A stretch of DNA of 64,000 bases from Microbacterium sp. USTB-Y (GCF_023703415.1 NZ_JAGMTU010000001.1:310001-374000); one strand, 5' to 3'; counted from the stretch's first letter, positions 24,127-33,311 are shown. Notes: generated from the letters alone by a model not told the origin. Numbers and translations are program-made.

Positions 24127-25794
24127 ATGACCATTCCCGCTGCGTCACCGACCGCCCCGATCCGGACCATCGGCACCGTCGTCGCGAACGCCGAGGGCCC
24201 CTCGATCCGCATCACCGGGCCGCTGCACGAGCGCTTCGGCGAGATCCTCACCCCCGCCGCACTCGCCTTCGTCACCGAGCTGCACCACCGCTTCGGCGGC
24301 CGCAGGCACGACCGCCTCGCCGATCGCATGCGTCGCCGCTTCGAGATCGGCAACGGCCACGACCCGCGGTTCCGCGACGACACCCGGCACATCCGCGAGG
24401 ACGCCGACTGGCGCGTGGCGGGCGCGGGCCCCGGGCTCGAGGACCGCCGCGTCGAGATCACCGGCCCGACCGACCCCAAGATGACGATCAACGCGCTGAA
24501 CTCCGGCGCGAAGGTGTGGCTGGCCGACCAGGAGGACGCGACGAGCCCCACCTGGCGCAACGTGATCGGCGGGCAGCTGTCGCTGCGCGACGCGATCCGC
24601 GGACGCCTGACGTACACGAACGAGGACGGCAGGGAGTACCGCGTCACCGCCGAGCAGACGCCGACCATCGTGATGCGCCCGCGCGGCTGGCACCTCGTGG
24701 AGAAGCACCTGGAGTTCACCGACCGGACCGGCCGCCGGATGGACGCCTCGGGCTCCCTGGTCGACTTCGGCCTCTACTTCTTCCACAACGCCCAGACGCT
24801 CATCGACGCCGGCCGCGGACCGTACTTCTACCTCGCCAAGATCGAGTCGAGCGAGGAGGCGAAGCTCTGGAACGACGTGTTCACCTTCAGCGAGGACTAC
24901 TTCGGGATCCCCCGCGGCACGATCCGCGCGACGGTGCTCATCGAGACGCTGCCCGCGGCGTTCGAGATGGAGGAGATCCTGTTCGAGCTGCGCGAGCACT
25001 GCGCGGGCCTGAACGCCGGCCGCTGGGACTACATCTTCTCGATCATCAAGAACTACCGCGGCCGCGGCGCCCGTTTCGTGCTGCCCGACCGCAGCGAGGT
25101 CACGATGACCGTCCCGTTCATGCGGGCGTACACCGAGCTGCTCGTGAAGACCTGCCACAAGAGGGGCGCCTTCGCGATCGGCGGCATGAGCGCCTTCATC
25201 CCGAACCGGCGCGACCCCGAGGTGACCGCCCGGGCCGTCGAGAAGGTCGCCGCCGACAAGAAGCGCGAGGCCGGCGACGGCTTCGACGGGACCTGGGTCG
25301 CCCACCCGGACCTGATCCCCACGGCGCAGGCCGAGTTCGACGCCGTGCTGGGAGAGCGCCCCAACCAGCTGGACCGGCAGCGCGACGACGTGCAGGTGCG
25401 CGCCGAGGACCTGCTCGACGTGCACATCGGCCGCCCGATCACCGCCGACGGCGTGCGCGACAACGTCTCCGTGGCGATCCGGTACCTCGAGGCGTGGCTG
25501 CGCGGCATCGGAGCGGTGGCGATCGACAACCTCATGGAGGACGCCGCGACGGCCGAGATCAGCCGTTCGCAGGTGTGGCAGTGGATCCACCAGGGGCAGA
25601 CGACCCAGGAGGGCACCCTCATCACGGCGGAGTACGTCGAGGGTCTGATCTCGGCGCTGCTGGACGAGACCCCGCGCGCGGAGGGCGACCGCTTCGACGA
25701 CGCGGCTGACGTCTTCCGCGAGGTGGCGCTGCGTCCGGAGTTCCCCGCGTTCCTCACCCTCGGCGCCTACGCCAAGCACCTCGTGGAGGACTGA
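24127..25794 (+). CDS. aceB: Malate synthase (A type)
   Basis: A 555-residue malate synthase that condenses glyoxylate and acetyl-CoA to malate in the glyoxylate shunt. Visible family blocks are WLADQEDATSPTWRN, the catalytic-barrel segments VLIETLPAAFEMEEILFELREH and WDYIFSIIKN, GGMSAFIP and the late VWQWIHQG. Length is typical of the A isoform (not the ~720-residue G isoform). GGAGGAG precedes the ATG at 24127. Isocitrate lyase (aceA) is not in the window. Confidence 0.96.
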   Translation: MTIPAASPTAPIRTIGTVVANAEGPSIRITGPLHERFGEILTPAALAFVTELHHRFGGRRHDRLADRMRRRFEIGNGHDPRFRDDTRHIREDADWRVAGAGPGLEDRRVEITGPTDPKMTINALNSGAKVWLADQEDATSPTWRNVIGGQLSLRDAIRGRLTYTNEDGREYRVTAEQTPTIVMRPRGWHLVEKHLEFTDRTGRRMDASGSLVDFGLYFFHNAQTLIDAGRGPYFYLAKIESSEEAKLWNDVFTFSEDYFGIPRGTIRATVLIETLPAAFEMEEILFELREHCAGLNAGRWDYIFSIIKNYRGRGARFVLPDRSEVTMTVPFMRAYTELLVKTCHKRGAFAIGGMSAFIPNRRDPEVTARAVEKVAADKKREAGDGFDGTWVAHPDLIPTAQAEFDAVLGERPNQLDRQRDDVQVRAEDLLDVHIGRPITADGVRDNVSVAIRYLEAWLRGIGAVAIDNLMEDAATAEISRSQVWQWIHQGQTTQEGTLITAEYVEGLISALLDETPRAEGDRFDDAADVFREVALRPEFPAFLTLGAYAKHLVED

Positions 25795-25815
25795 CCCGGC
25801 ATCCGCCGGTCCCCC

Positions 25816-25892
25816 TGTGCCGAACTCCGTCGATTCCGCGGCTGCGGCGTTCCCACCCGTTACGCACGGCATGATCGACGGAGTTCGGCACA
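25816..25892. repeat. Long intergenic inverted repeat between aceB and rraA
   Basis: Perfect 19-bp arms TGTGCCGAACTCCGTCGAT (25816-25834) and its complement (25874-25892), around a 39-nt loop. It fills most of the aceB-rraA gap. It is too large for a simple terminator and lacks a T-tract. Confidence 0.75.
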
Positions 25893-25944
25893 TCCACGAG
25901 CGCAAGAGCACCGGCAGGTGCGAGAGCACAGGCAGGAAGAACAG

Positions 25945-26409
25945 ATGACCTCCACCGCAGACCTCTACGACGAGCAGGGCGACGCCCTGCAGTCCCTCGC
26001 CCTGCAGCTGCGCGACTTCGGCGGCCGCGTCGCGTTCGAGGGGCCGATCCGCACGGTGCGCTGCTTCCAGGACAACCAGCTCGTGAAGGAGCTGCTGGCC
26101 ACCGACGGCGACGGCGCGGTGCTCGTGATCGACGGATCCGGCTCGCTCGGCACCGCGCTCATGGGCGACATGATCGCGGAGAGCGCCGTCGCGCACGGCT
26201 GGGCCGGCGTCCTCATCCACGGCGCGATCCGCGACAGCGCCGCGATCGGCCGCCTCCCCCTGGGAGTGAAGGCCCTCGGCACCAACCCGCGCAAGAGCGC
26301 GAAGACCGGATCCGGCGAGGCCGACGTCGTGCTGCGCTTCGGCGACGTCGAGTTCCGTCCCGGCGCCCGGCTGTACGCCGACGAGGACGGCGTGCTCGTC
26401 GAGCGCTGA
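25945..26409 (+). CDS. rraA: RraA-family protein (4-hydroxy-4-methyl-2-oxoglutarate aldolase-like / RNase E inhibitor-like)
   Basis: A 154-residue RraA-family protein, full length. Typical features are ADLYDEQGD at the N-terminus, FGG, GDMIAESAVAHGWAGVLIHGAIRD (central beta-alpha region with the conserved G and R/D residues) and KALGTNPRKSAKTGSGE. Family members either bind RNase E or act as HMG/oxaloacetate aldolases with the Arg-Asp pair. A role in C4-acid metabolism would fit the position behind aceB. AGGAAGA precedes the ATG at 25945. Confidence 0.85.
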   Translation: MTSTADLYDEQGDALQSLALQLRDFGGRVAFEGPIRTVRCFQDNQLVKELLATDGDGAVLVIDGSGSLGTALMGDMIAESAVAHGWAGVLIHGAIRDSAAIGRLPLGVKALGTNPRKSAKTGSGEADVVLRFGDVEFRPGARLYADEDGVLVER

Positions 26410-26452
26410 GCCGTCGCGTCGCCGATCCGGGTCCACCCGCCGCCGACGCGCC

Positions 26453-26458
26453 TACGCT
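26453..26458 (+). promoter_or_regulatory. -10 box TACGCT of a leaderless gene
   Basis: TACGCT ends 6 nt before the ATG at 26465, so transcription probably begins at the start codon. Confidence 0.5.
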
Positions 26459-26464
26459 GGAGGC

Positions 26465-26914
26465 ATGAGCGCCCCCTCCGCACGGCAGGTCCTCTTCGAG
26501 GGCGTCGCCGACGAGTTCCTGCACGACTACCCGCGGGGCGCGCGTCTCGTCGCGGTCGCGAGTCCCGACGCGGAGCGCTCCGCGGCGGCCGCCGAGAGCC
26601 TCCGCGAGGCGCTCGCCGCCCGAGGCGTCGACGCCCGCATCACCGAGCAGGACGGCCGCGGCGAGGACGCACTGCGTGCCGACGTCGTGACGCCTTTCCG
26701 CTCCTCGGGGGCCGACGCCGTGCAGATCGTGTCCGGCACCCCGGGGCTGCTCGCCGAGCGCACCCGGGGTCTCTGGCACTTCTCGGTCTGGCTGATCGAC
26801 GGCGATGAGGTGCCGCACACCGCCGCCACGGCTCTCGTCGACGTGACGGATCCGGATGCCCCCGTCCGGCGACTGGCGGACTACTGCGCGGTTCCGCCGT
26901 CGTTCCTGACCTGA
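26465..26914 (+). CDS. Hypothetical protein, soluble, probably leaderless
   Basis: 149 residues with no recognised domain. Alternating strand/helix segments are suggested (RLVAVASPDA, SLREALAARGVDARITEQDG, DAVQIVSGTPGLL, GLWHFSVWLID), and the final part reads DVTDPDAPVRRLADYCAVPPSFLT. The composition looks like a small alpha/beta protein with a P-loop-like or uridine-kinase-like layout, but no Walker motif is intact. There is no signal peptide or membrane segment. A TACGCT box 6 nt upstream suggests a leaderless mRNA. Codon use matches its neighbours, so it is probably a real gene. Confidence 0.75.
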   Translation: MSAPSARQVLFEGVADEFLHDYPRGARLVAVASPDAERSAAAAESLREALAARGVDARITEQDGRGEDALRADVVTPFRSSGADAVQIVSGTPGLLAERTRGLWHFSVWLIDGDEVPHTAATALVDVTDPDAPVRRLADYCAVPPSFLT

Positions 26915-27004
26915 CAGCGGCGACCCCTCGCCATCGTTCGCCATGGCGGACAAATCGGCCCCGTTCTTGTACGTCACGGCCATTTCCCGCCAGAGGCCCC
27001 CGAG

Positions 27005-27010
27005 TACGCT
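27005..27010 (+). promoter_or_regulatory. -10 box TACGCT of leaderless aspC
   Basis: TACGCT ends 6 nt before the GTG at 27017, which supports that start. Confidence 0.5.
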
Positions 27011-27016
27011 GGGAGC

Positions 27017-28219
27017 GTGACCGAACGCGCGCCTCTCTCCCGCAAACTCTCCGCCATCGCCGAGTCCGCCACGCTGAAGGTGGACGCCAAAGCCAAGGCC
27101 CTCAAGGCCGAGGGCAAGCCCGTCGTCTCGTACGCCGCGGGCGAGCCCGACTTCGCCACGCCGCAGTTCATCGTTGACGCGGCCGCCGAAGCCCTGGCGA
27201 ACCCGGCCAACTACCGCTACACCCCCGCGGCCGGCCTGCCCGAGCTGCGCGAGGCGATCGCCGCGAAGACGCTGCGCGACTCCGGCCTCGAGGTCTCGCC
27301 CTCGCAGGTGATCGTCACCAACGGCGGCAAGCAGTCCGTCTACCAGGCGTTCCAGGCCGTGGTGAACCCGGGCGACGAGGTGCTCCTGCCCGCGCCGTAC
27401 TGGACCACCTACCCCGAGGCGATCCGCCTCGCGGACGGCGTCCCCGTCGAGGTCTTCGCCGGTGCCGACCAGGACTACAAGGTCACCGTCGACCAGCTCG
27501 AGGCCGCGCGCACCGACCGCACGACCGTGCTCGTGTTCGTCTCGCCGTCGAACCCGACCGGATCCGTGTACTCCCCCGAGGAGACCGCGGCGATCGCGGC
27601 CTGGGCGCTCGAGCACGGGATCTGGATCATCTCGGACGAGATCTACCAGAACCTCACCTACGAGGGCGTGAAGGCGACCTCCGTCGTCGGGGCCGTGCCC
27701 GAGGTCGCCGGTCAGACCATCCTGGTCAACGGCGTCGCCAAGACCTACGCGATGACCGGCTGGCGCGTGGGCTGGATGGTGGGCCCGGCCGACGCGATCA
27801 AGATCGCCGGCAACCTGCAGTCGCACCTCACGAGCAACGTGAACAACGTCGCGCAGCGCGCCGCGATCGCCGCCCTGAACGGCCCGCAGACCGAGGCCGA
27901 GCAGATGCGCGAGGCGTTCGACCGCCGCCGCCGCCTGATCGTTTCCGAGCTGTCGAAGATCGACGGCCTCGTGGTGCCGAACCCGACCGGGGCGTTCTAC
28001 GTCTACCCCGACGTGCAGGGCCTGCTCGGCCGCACCTGGGGCGGGGTGACCCCGACGACCTCGCTCGAGCTCGCCGACCTCATCCTCGACCAGGCCGAGG
28101 TCGCGGTGGTCCCGGGCGAGGCGTTCGGCCCGTCCGGCTACATCCGGATGTCCTACGCGCTCGGCGACGACCAGCTGCTCGAGGGCGTGCAGCGCCTGCA
28201 GCGCCTGTTCGCCTCCTGA
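27017..28219 (+). CDS. aspC: Class I/II PLP-dependent aminotransferase (aspartate aminotransferase type)
   Basis: A 400-residue fold-type I aminotransferase. Signatures are [32 protein letters not shown], the Asn of [11 protein letters not shown], the Asp of IISDEIYQ, the PLP Lys in [16 protein letters not shown] and the Arg in [10 protein letters not shown]. It matches AspC of the Ib class. Start GTG at 27017 is supported by the leaderless-type TACGCT box. In many actinobacteria this gene sits directly next to secE; here about 20 kb separates them. Confidence 0.93.
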   Translation: MTERAPLSRKLSAIAESATLKVDAKAKALKAEGKPVVSYAAGEPDFATPQFIVDAAAEALANPANYRYTPAAGLPELREAIAAKTLRDSGLEVSPSQVIVTNGGKQSVYQAFQAVVNPGDEVLLPAPYWTTYPEAIRLADGVPVEVFAGADQDYKVTVDQLEAARTDRTTVLVFVSPSNPTGSVYSPEETAAIAAWALEHGIWIISDEIYQNLTYEGVKATSVVGAVPEVAGQTILVNGVAKTYAMTGWRVGWMVGPADAIKIAGNLQSHLTSNVNNVAQRAAIAALNGPQTEAEQMREAFDRRRRLIVSELSKIDGLVVPNPTGAFYVYPDVQGLLGRTWGGVTPTTSLELADLILDQAEVAVVPGEAFGPSGYIRMSYALGDDQLLEGVQRLQRLFAS

Positions 28220-28232
28220 CGCCCGCGCTCAA

Positions 28233-28318
28233 ACGTCGACGCCCCCTCGGGCTGTCCGCGCCCCTCCTGAGATCCGCAACTCAGAGGGGGCCTCGGCAGC
28301 GGGAGGGGGCGTCGACGT
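28233..28318. repeat. Nested inverted repeat between aspC and a VOC gene
   Basis: Outer perfect 16-bp arms ACGTCGACGCCCCCTC (28233-28248) and complement (28303-28318) enclose an inner hairpin centred on CTGAG/CTCAG (28261-28290). It lies between convergent genes and may act as a terminator for both, though it is much larger than needed. Confidence 0.75.
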
Positions 28319-28351
28319 ATCCGGCCGGCACCCGACGCGCACGGGCCGCGG

Positions 28352-28750
28352 TCAGTCCTCGTAGCCGACGAGCCAGCGCACACCGAAGCGGTCCACCAGG
28401 GTGCCGTCGTGGGCGCCCCACGGACGCTCCTGCAGCGGGTCGATCACCCGGCCGCCGTCTCCCAGCTGCGCGAACCAGTGCGTGAGGGTGGCCGCGTCGG
28501 CCGTGCCGAGCAGGGAGAAGTACATCCCGTTCATGTGCACGGCGTCCTCGTCCGGCGCGGCGTCCGCCGCGGCGAGCTCGACCGGGCCGCCGAGGAGCAT
28601 GCCGTGCGCGATCGCATCGCCCGGGCCGTCGGCACGCCCGAACTCGGCGTAGGTGTGCAGCACCGCCTCGCCGCCGAAGATCGTCTGATAGAACGGCAGC
28701 GCATCGGCGGCGGTGCCGGGGAAGAGCAGGTAGGGAACGAGTCCGGTCAT
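28352..28750 (-). CDS. VOC-family protein (PhnB/glyoxalase-like)
   Basis: A 132-residue vicinal-oxygen-chelate protein of the PhnB-like type: VPYLLFPGTAADALPFYQTIFGGEAV at the N-terminus (read as strand, helix, strand), HMNGMYFSLLG in the middle and WGAHDGTLVDRFGVRWLV at the end. The layout is the double beta-alpha-beta-beta-beta module. Typical metal-ligand His/Glu positions are not obvious. The substrate is unknown. A TAGGAT box ends 7 nt before the ATG, so the transcript is probably leaderless. Confidence 0.85.
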   Translation of the reverse strand: MTGLVPYLLFPGTAADALPFYQTIFGGEAVLHTYAEFGRADGPGDAIAHGMLLGGPVELAAADAAPDEDAVHMNGMYFSLLGTADAATLTHWFAQLGDGGRVIDPLQERPWGAHDGTLVDRFGVRWLVGYED

Positions 28751-28757
28751 GTGCGCG

Positions 28758-28763
28758 ATCCTA
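28758..28763 (-). promoter_or_regulatory. -10 box TAGGAT of a leaderless VOC gene
   Basis: TAGGAT on the minus strand followed by 7 nt and the ATG at 28750. Confidence 0.5.
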
Positions 28764-28806
28764 CGCGGGCCGGATCCCCGCCACGAGCGAGGATCCGGCT
28801 CCGCCG

Positions 28807-29700
28807 CTACTCCTTGACGGAGCCGGCGGTCAGGCCCGCGACGATCCAGCGGCTCGCGACGGCGAAGAGCACCATCGTCGGCAGGATCGTGAGCACGGCC
28901 GCCGCGGACATGGATCCCCAGTCCACGTTGAACGTCGAGATGAAGCTGTTCAGCGCGGCGGGCACCGTGCGGTTCTCCTCCGACTGCATGAGCACGACGG
29001 AGAGGAACAGCTCGTTCCAGCAGTTCACGAAGTTGAAGATGAACGCGGCGATGATGCCGGGCGTCATCACGGGAACAAGGATCCGGAACAGCGCGCCCAG
29101 CCGCGAGCAGCCGTCGATCATGGCCGACTCCTCGAGCGCATCGGGCACGTTCTCGAAGAAGCCGCGCAGCATGACCGTGGAGAACGGGATGCAGACGGCG
29201 ACGTAGACGAGGATCAGGCCGAACTTGCTGTCCACCAGTCCCAGGTCCGTCATCATCGTGTACAGCGGACCGAGGGCGATGAACGCCGGGATCATCTGCG
29301 TGAGCAGGAACACGATGAGCACCGTGCCCTTGCCGCGGAACTCGAAGCGCGCGATCACGTACGAGCTGAGCAGGGCGATGAGGGTGGAGGTCGCCCCCGC
29401 GACGAGCGAGACCAGCGCGGAGTTGCCCAGGAAGACGCCGAAGTTCGCGTCCGAGAACAGCTTCGCGTAGTTCTGCACGGAGGGCTGCGACGGCCAGTAC
29501 TCGATCGGGAACTTGTTCACGGTCTGCGGAGACTTGAACGACGTGAGGACGATCCAGTACAGCGGGAACAGCGTGATCAGCAGCCAGAGCCCCAGCCCCA
29601 CGGCCTTGGCGACTCCGCCCGCGGTGATCCGCCGGCGCGACGCGCGCGCAGGACGCGAGACCCCCGTGCCCGGCGCGGTGATGGTCATCGTGACGCTCAT
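28807..29700 (-). CDS. Carbohydrate ABC transporter permease, second subunit
   Basis: A 297-residue CUT1-type (MalG-like) permease. It has six hydrophobic segments starting with AVGLGLWLLITLFPLYWIVL, a periplasmic-side TSFKSPQTV stretch and the EAA-type loop EESAMIDGCSRLGALFRILVP that docks the ATPase. Its start overlaps the upstream permease stop by 4 bp (29697-29700). No ATP-binding subunit follows; actinobacterial CUT1 systems often share an MsiK-type ATPase encoded elsewhere. Confidence 0.92.
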   Translation of the reverse strand: MSVTMTITAPGTGVSRPARASRRRITAGGVAKAVGLGLWLLITLFPLYWIVLTSFKSPQTVNKFPIEYWPSQPSVQNYAKLFSDANFGVFLGNSALVSLVAGATSTLIALLSSYVIARFEFRGKGTVLIVFLLTQMIPAFIALGPLYTMMTDLGLVDSKFGLILVYVAVCIPFSTVMLRGFFENVPDALEESAMIDGCSRLGALFRILVPVMTPGIIAAFIFNFVNCWNELFLSVVLMQSEENRTVPAALNSFISTFNVDWGSMSAAAVLTILPTMVLFAVASRWIVAGLTAGSVKE

Positions 29701-30683
29701 CGGGTGACCTTCCGCATCGCGAACAGGTAGAAGCCGCAGAACACGAACAGCAGCGCCATGACGATCAGTCCGATCGCGCTCGCCGTGCCGTAGTTGCCCT
29801 GCTGGGTGAAGGTGATCATCCAGGTGGTGATGATGTGCGTGCGCCCGGCGGGCCCGCCGCCGGTCATCGCCCAGATGATGTCGGGGAAGTTGAAGATCCA
29901 GATCACGCGCAGCAGCACCGTGAGCAGCAGCGTCGTGGAGATGTACGGGATGACGATCGAGAACAGCTGACGCGCCTTGCCTGCGCCGTCGAGGCTCGCG
30001 GCCTCCAGCACCTCGTCGGGCACCGATTGGAGGGCCGCGAGGATCATGATCGCGAAGAACGTCACGCCGTACCAGACGTTCGCGATGATCACCGCGATCA
30101 TCGCGAGGCGCGGGTCGGCCAGCCACGGAAGCGGTGCGTGGATCAGTCCCGCCTTCATGAGCAGGTCGTTGACGACGCCGAACTCCGCGTTGAACATCCA
30201 GCGGAACAGCATGCCGATGAGGAATCCGGAGACGGCCCAGGGGAAGAACACGAGCGCCTGGTAGACGCCGCGGAAGCGGAACCGCTGCCGCAGGGCCAGC
30301 GCGATGAGGAATCCGATCACGAACTGCGGGACGAGGGATCCGACGACCCACAGCACGGTGTTCCCCGCGACGGTCGGGAAGACCGGGTCGGCGAGGACCT
30401 TCGCGAAGTTGTCGAAGCCGACGAACGGCGTCGAGGTGAGGTCCCACAGGTTGTAGTCGAGGAACGCCATCCGGGCGCCCTGCAGCATGGGCAGGTAGGT
30501 GAACCAGCACACGAACACGATCGCGGGAGCCAGGAAGGCGAGGATCGTGAGGGCGTGCCGGGAGCGGAACGCGGGGCGGCGCGCGCCTGCGGCGCCCCGC
30601 GGCGCGGGACCGGCGCCCGGCCGCGACCGGGTGGTCCGGCCGGCGGAGCCCGCCGGACCACCCGAAGCAGAGGTCGAGGTCAC
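29697..30683 (-). CDS. Carbohydrate ABC transporter permease, first subunit
   Basis: A 328-residue CUT1-type (MalF-like) permease. A basic Pro/Gly-rich cytosolic N-terminus of about 44 residues is followed by six membrane segments (first: ALTILAFLAPAIVFVCWFTY). The EAA loop is EVLEAASLDGAGKARQLFSIVIP. The TGGGPAGRTHIITTWM region is characteristic of sugar permeases. It lies 4 bp downstream of the binding-protein gene. Substrate specificity cannot be read. Confidence 0.92.
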   Translation of the reverse strand: MTSTSASGGPAGSAGRTTRSRPGAGPAPRGAAGARRPAFRSRHALTILAFLAPAIVFVCWFTYLPMLQGARMAFLDYNLWDLTSTPFVGFDNFAKVLADPVFPTVAGNTVLWVVGSLVPQFVIGFLIALALRQRFRFRGVYQALVFFPWAVSGFLIGMLFRWMFNAEFGVVNDLLMKAGLIHAPLPWLADPRLAMIAVIIANVWYGVTFFAIMILAALQSVPDEVLEAASLDGAGKARQLFSIVIPYISTTLLLTVLLRVIWIFNFPDIIWAMTGGGPAGRTHIITTWMITFTQQGNYGTASAIGLIVMALLFVFCGFYLFAMRKVTR

Positions 30684-30687
30684 GACA

Positions 30688-32004
30688 TCAGCCCTTCTTG
30701 TACTTCGCGGTCCAGTACTCGTCCCACGAGGCGAGCAGCTGCTTGGTGCTCATGTTCCCGAGCAGCACGCTCTGCACGTCCTGATCGGCCTTCTGGCTCC
30801 ACTCGCTCCACCAGGCCACGCCGCGGGGCTGGTGCACCGTGACGTAGGTGTCGGGATCCTTCGTCATCGTGACGTAAGAGGCCCAGGGGCCCGTCGCGAA
30901 GAACGGATCCTTCGTGGCCGAGGTGACGATGGGAACCAGGCTGTTCTTCTGCGCGAACGTCGTGGCGGGCTTCTCCGAGGAGAGGAACTCGACGAGCTTC
31001 ACGGCCGCCGCCTTGTTCTTGCTGCCCTGGGCGATGCCCCAGCCCGCGGTCGCGAAGGGCTGCGCCGCCTTGCCGCTCGGGCCGACGAGCAGCGGCGCGG
31101 TGGACCACTGGTCCTTGCCGAGGTTCGACGCCGAGACGGTCGCGATGACCTCGGGGTCCTGCAGCAGGAACCCGGTCGTGCCGTTCGTGAATCCGGCGAC
31201 CATCTCCGGGTATCCCCAGGACACGGCGGACGGCGGGGACGCCTTCTTGAACAGATCGAAGTAGGTGTCCACGGCCTTCTGCGCATCGGGCGAGGAGAAG
31301 ACGGTCTTCCCGCTCTTGAGGAGGAAGGCGTTGGTCGGGTCGAGATCGTCGATCGTGTACGAGTTGATCGCGGCGACCACGTTCGAGTTGGCGTTCTTCC
31401 CGCCGCGGAACGCGTAGCCGTACACGTTGTTCCCCGGATCCTGGATCTTCGAGGCCTGCTCGAGCAGGTCGTCCCAGGAGTGCGGGGGCGTGTCGAAGCC
31501 GGCCTGGGAGACGAGGTCGGTGCGGTAGAACAGCGACAGCCCGTAGAACCCGTAGGGCACGAACCAGGTCTTGCCGTCGGTCTTCGCGGCGTTGCGCGCG
31601 TTGTCGGTGAGTGCCGACCACCCGTCCCAGTTCTTCAGGTCGCCGGTCATGTCGTACAGCCACTTGTTGTTGGCGAACGGGCCGACGGTCAGATCGCGGA
31701 CCTCGAGCACGTCGATGCCCTTGCCGGACTGCAGCATCTGCTGGATCGTCGTGTCGGCCTGCTCCGTCGGCGGGGAGACGAGCTTGACCGTGATGTCCGG
31801 GTTCTCCTTCTGGAAGTCGTCGAGGAGGCTGCGGATCAGCTTGGTGCGGTCGGGGTTGGTCAGGCTCTCCACCATCTGCAGGGTGACCTTGCCGTCGGCC
31901 GATCCGCCGCCGGAGGCGGATCCTGCGCCGGAGCAGGCCGTGAGCGAGAGCAGGGCCGCGATGCCCAGCCCCGCGATCGCGGTCAGTCGGGTGTGCTTCA
32001 CCAT
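30688..32004 (-). CDS. Extracellular solute-binding lipoprotein (sugar type)
   Basis: A 438-residue family 1 solute-binding protein. A lipoprotein signal ends in LTAC with the lipidated Cys at residue 24, followed by a Gly/Ser linker. The mature part has the typical CUT1 pattern: VTLQMVESLTNPDR, DVLEVRDLTVGPFAN, VPYGFYGLSLFYRTD and a late TAGWGIAQGSKNKAAAVKLVEFL. It would capture a sugar or sugar-like solute for the two permeases. It is 46 bp downstream of the class V aminotransferase gene in the same orientation. Confidence 0.92.
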   Translation of the reverse strand: MVKHTRLTAIAGLGIAALLSLTACSGAGSASGGGSADGKVTLQMVESLTNPDRTKLIRSLLDDFQKENPDITVKLVSPPTEQADTTIQQMLQSGKGIDVLEVRDLTVGPFANNKWLYDMTGDLKNWDGWSALTDNARNAAKTDGKTWFVPYGFYGLSLFYRTDLVSQAGFDTPPHSWDDLLEQASKIQDPGNNVYGYAFRGGKNANSNVVAAINSYTIDDLDPTNAFLLKSGKTVFSSPDAQKAVDTYFDLFKKASPPSAVSWGYPEMVAGFTNGTTGFLLQDPEVIATVSASNLGKDQWSTAPLLVGPSGKAAQPFATAGWGIAQGSKNKAAAVKLVEFLSSEKPATTFAQKNSLVPIVTSATKDPFFATGPWASYVTMTKDPDTYVTVHQPRGVAWWSEWSQKADQDVQSVLLGNMSTKQLLASWDEYWTAKYKKG

Positions 32005-32050
32005 TGAGGCGTCCTTTCGTTCGTGTGGGTGTTGCAGGTCCCCGGTCGGG

Positions 32051-33268
32051 TCACGACCGAGCGAGGGCGAGGATCCGCGGGACGCAGCGCTCGACGAACG
32101 CCTCGAAGTCGGATGCCTCGGTGTACAGGTGCACGGAGAGCCGGAAGTAGCCGATGCCGGCGAAGCTCGTGAACGCCGTCTCCACGCCGACCTCGTCGAA
32201 CAGGCGCAGGCGCAGGTCGTCGGCCTCCTCGCGCGTGCGGCCGATCCCGCGCGGCAGCCGCAGCAGGCGCAGGGAGGGCGCCGGCATCGGCAGCTCGACC
32301 CGCACCGCGTCGTCGACGCCGTGCTGGAGCGACTCGGCGATGATCCGCTCGCCTTCGTCGGCGAGCTCGGTCATCGCCTCGCGCGCGCGCTGCCAGCCGA
32401 ACTCGCGCTCGACGAAGTCGATCGCGGCAGGCGCGGCGAGGTAGGTCGTCGCGTCGATCGTGCCCTGCGTGTCGAAGCGGGAGGGATAGGGGTCGGTCGC
32501 CGCCCACGAGTCGATGAGGGGCCACAGCTCGTCCCGGTCCGCCGCCTGCGTGACGAGCACCGCGGATCCGCGCGGCGCGCACGGCCACTTGTGCAGGTTG
32601 CCGAACCACCAGTCGCCGCCTCCGGCGACGGCCGCGTCCGCGATCAGGCCCGGCGCGTGCGCGCCGTCCACGAGCACGCGCGCTCCGCGCTCGTGCGCGA
32701 GCGCCGTGATCTCCGCCGTGGGCAGGCCGCGCCCGGTCGGCGAGGTGATCTGGTCGACGACGATGAGCCGGGTGCGGGGCCCGATCTCCTCGGCGAACCG
32801 CGCGAGCACGGTCTCGGCGTCGTCCAGGAGGCCGATCCCGACCGTGCGCACCCGGGCGCCGAACCGTCGCGCGAGCCGCGCGGCTCCCATCGTCACGGCG
32901 CCGTAGCCGTGGTCGGTCACGAGGATCTCATCGCCCTGCTCCAGGCGAAGCGCGTTGAACACGACGGTCGCCGCGGCCGACGCATTGGGAACGAAGACGA
33001 GATCGTCCGGATCCGCGCCGACGAAGGGGGCGGTGGCCTGCCGGGCGGCGGCGACCTTCTCCCCGAGCCGGGGGAACCAGCCGACCGGGTTGAGATCGGC
33101 CTCGTGGCGCCAGGCGTCCTGCTGGGCGACGACCTCGGTCGGCACCGCGCCGAACGATCCGTGGTTGAGGTGCACGACCCGGGGGTCGAGCGGCCATGCG
33201 TCGCGGGCGCGGTCATAGGAGGCGAGGCGCACAGGGGCAATGCGGGAGTCCGTACGGAGGTCGGGCAT
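32051..33268 (-). CDS. Class V PLP aminotransferase (isopenicillin-N epimerase-like)
   Basis: A 405-residue fold-type I enzyme of class V (cysteine desulfurase / isopenicillin-N epimerase group). Features are VHLNHGSFGAVP near the N-terminus, FVPNASAAATVVFNAL, VVDQITSPTGRGLP, VDGAHAPGLI with the PLP Asp, and the Schiff-base Lys in WWFGNLHKWPCAPRGSA. The HLNHGSFG and NLHKW forms are epimerase-like. ATG at 33268 follows GGATGAG. It is the first gene of the ABC-importer operon, so it probably acts on the imported compound. The reaction is unknown. Confidence 0.85.
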   Translation of the reverse strand: MPDLRTDSRIAPVRLASYDRARDAWPLDPRVVHLNHGSFGAVPTEVVAQQDAWRHEADLNPVGWFPRLGEKVAAARQATAPFVGADPDDLVFVPNASAAATVVFNALRLEQGDEILVTDHGYGAVTMGAARLARRFGARVRTVGIGLLDDAETVLARFAEEIGPRTRLIVVDQITSPTGRGLPTAEITALAHERGARVLVDGAHAPGLIADAAVAGGGDWWFGNLHKWPCAPRGSAVLVTQAADRDELWPLIDSWAATDPYPSRFDTQGTIDATTYLAAPAAIDFVEREFGWQRAREAMTELADEGERIIAESLQHGVDDAVRVELPMPAPSLRLLRLPRGIGRTREEADDLRLRLFDEVGVETAFTSFAGIGYFRLSVHLYTEASDFEAFVERCVPRILALARS

Positions 33269-33311
33269 GCGGGTCTCATCCTTGAGGGGCGAAGAAAGCT
33301 GCGGGGTCAAC

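Noticed and set aside
7680..28219. A genomic island with mobile genes
   Set aside because: No integrase, transposase or tRNA-flanking direct repeat was found, and base composition looks like the rest of the window.
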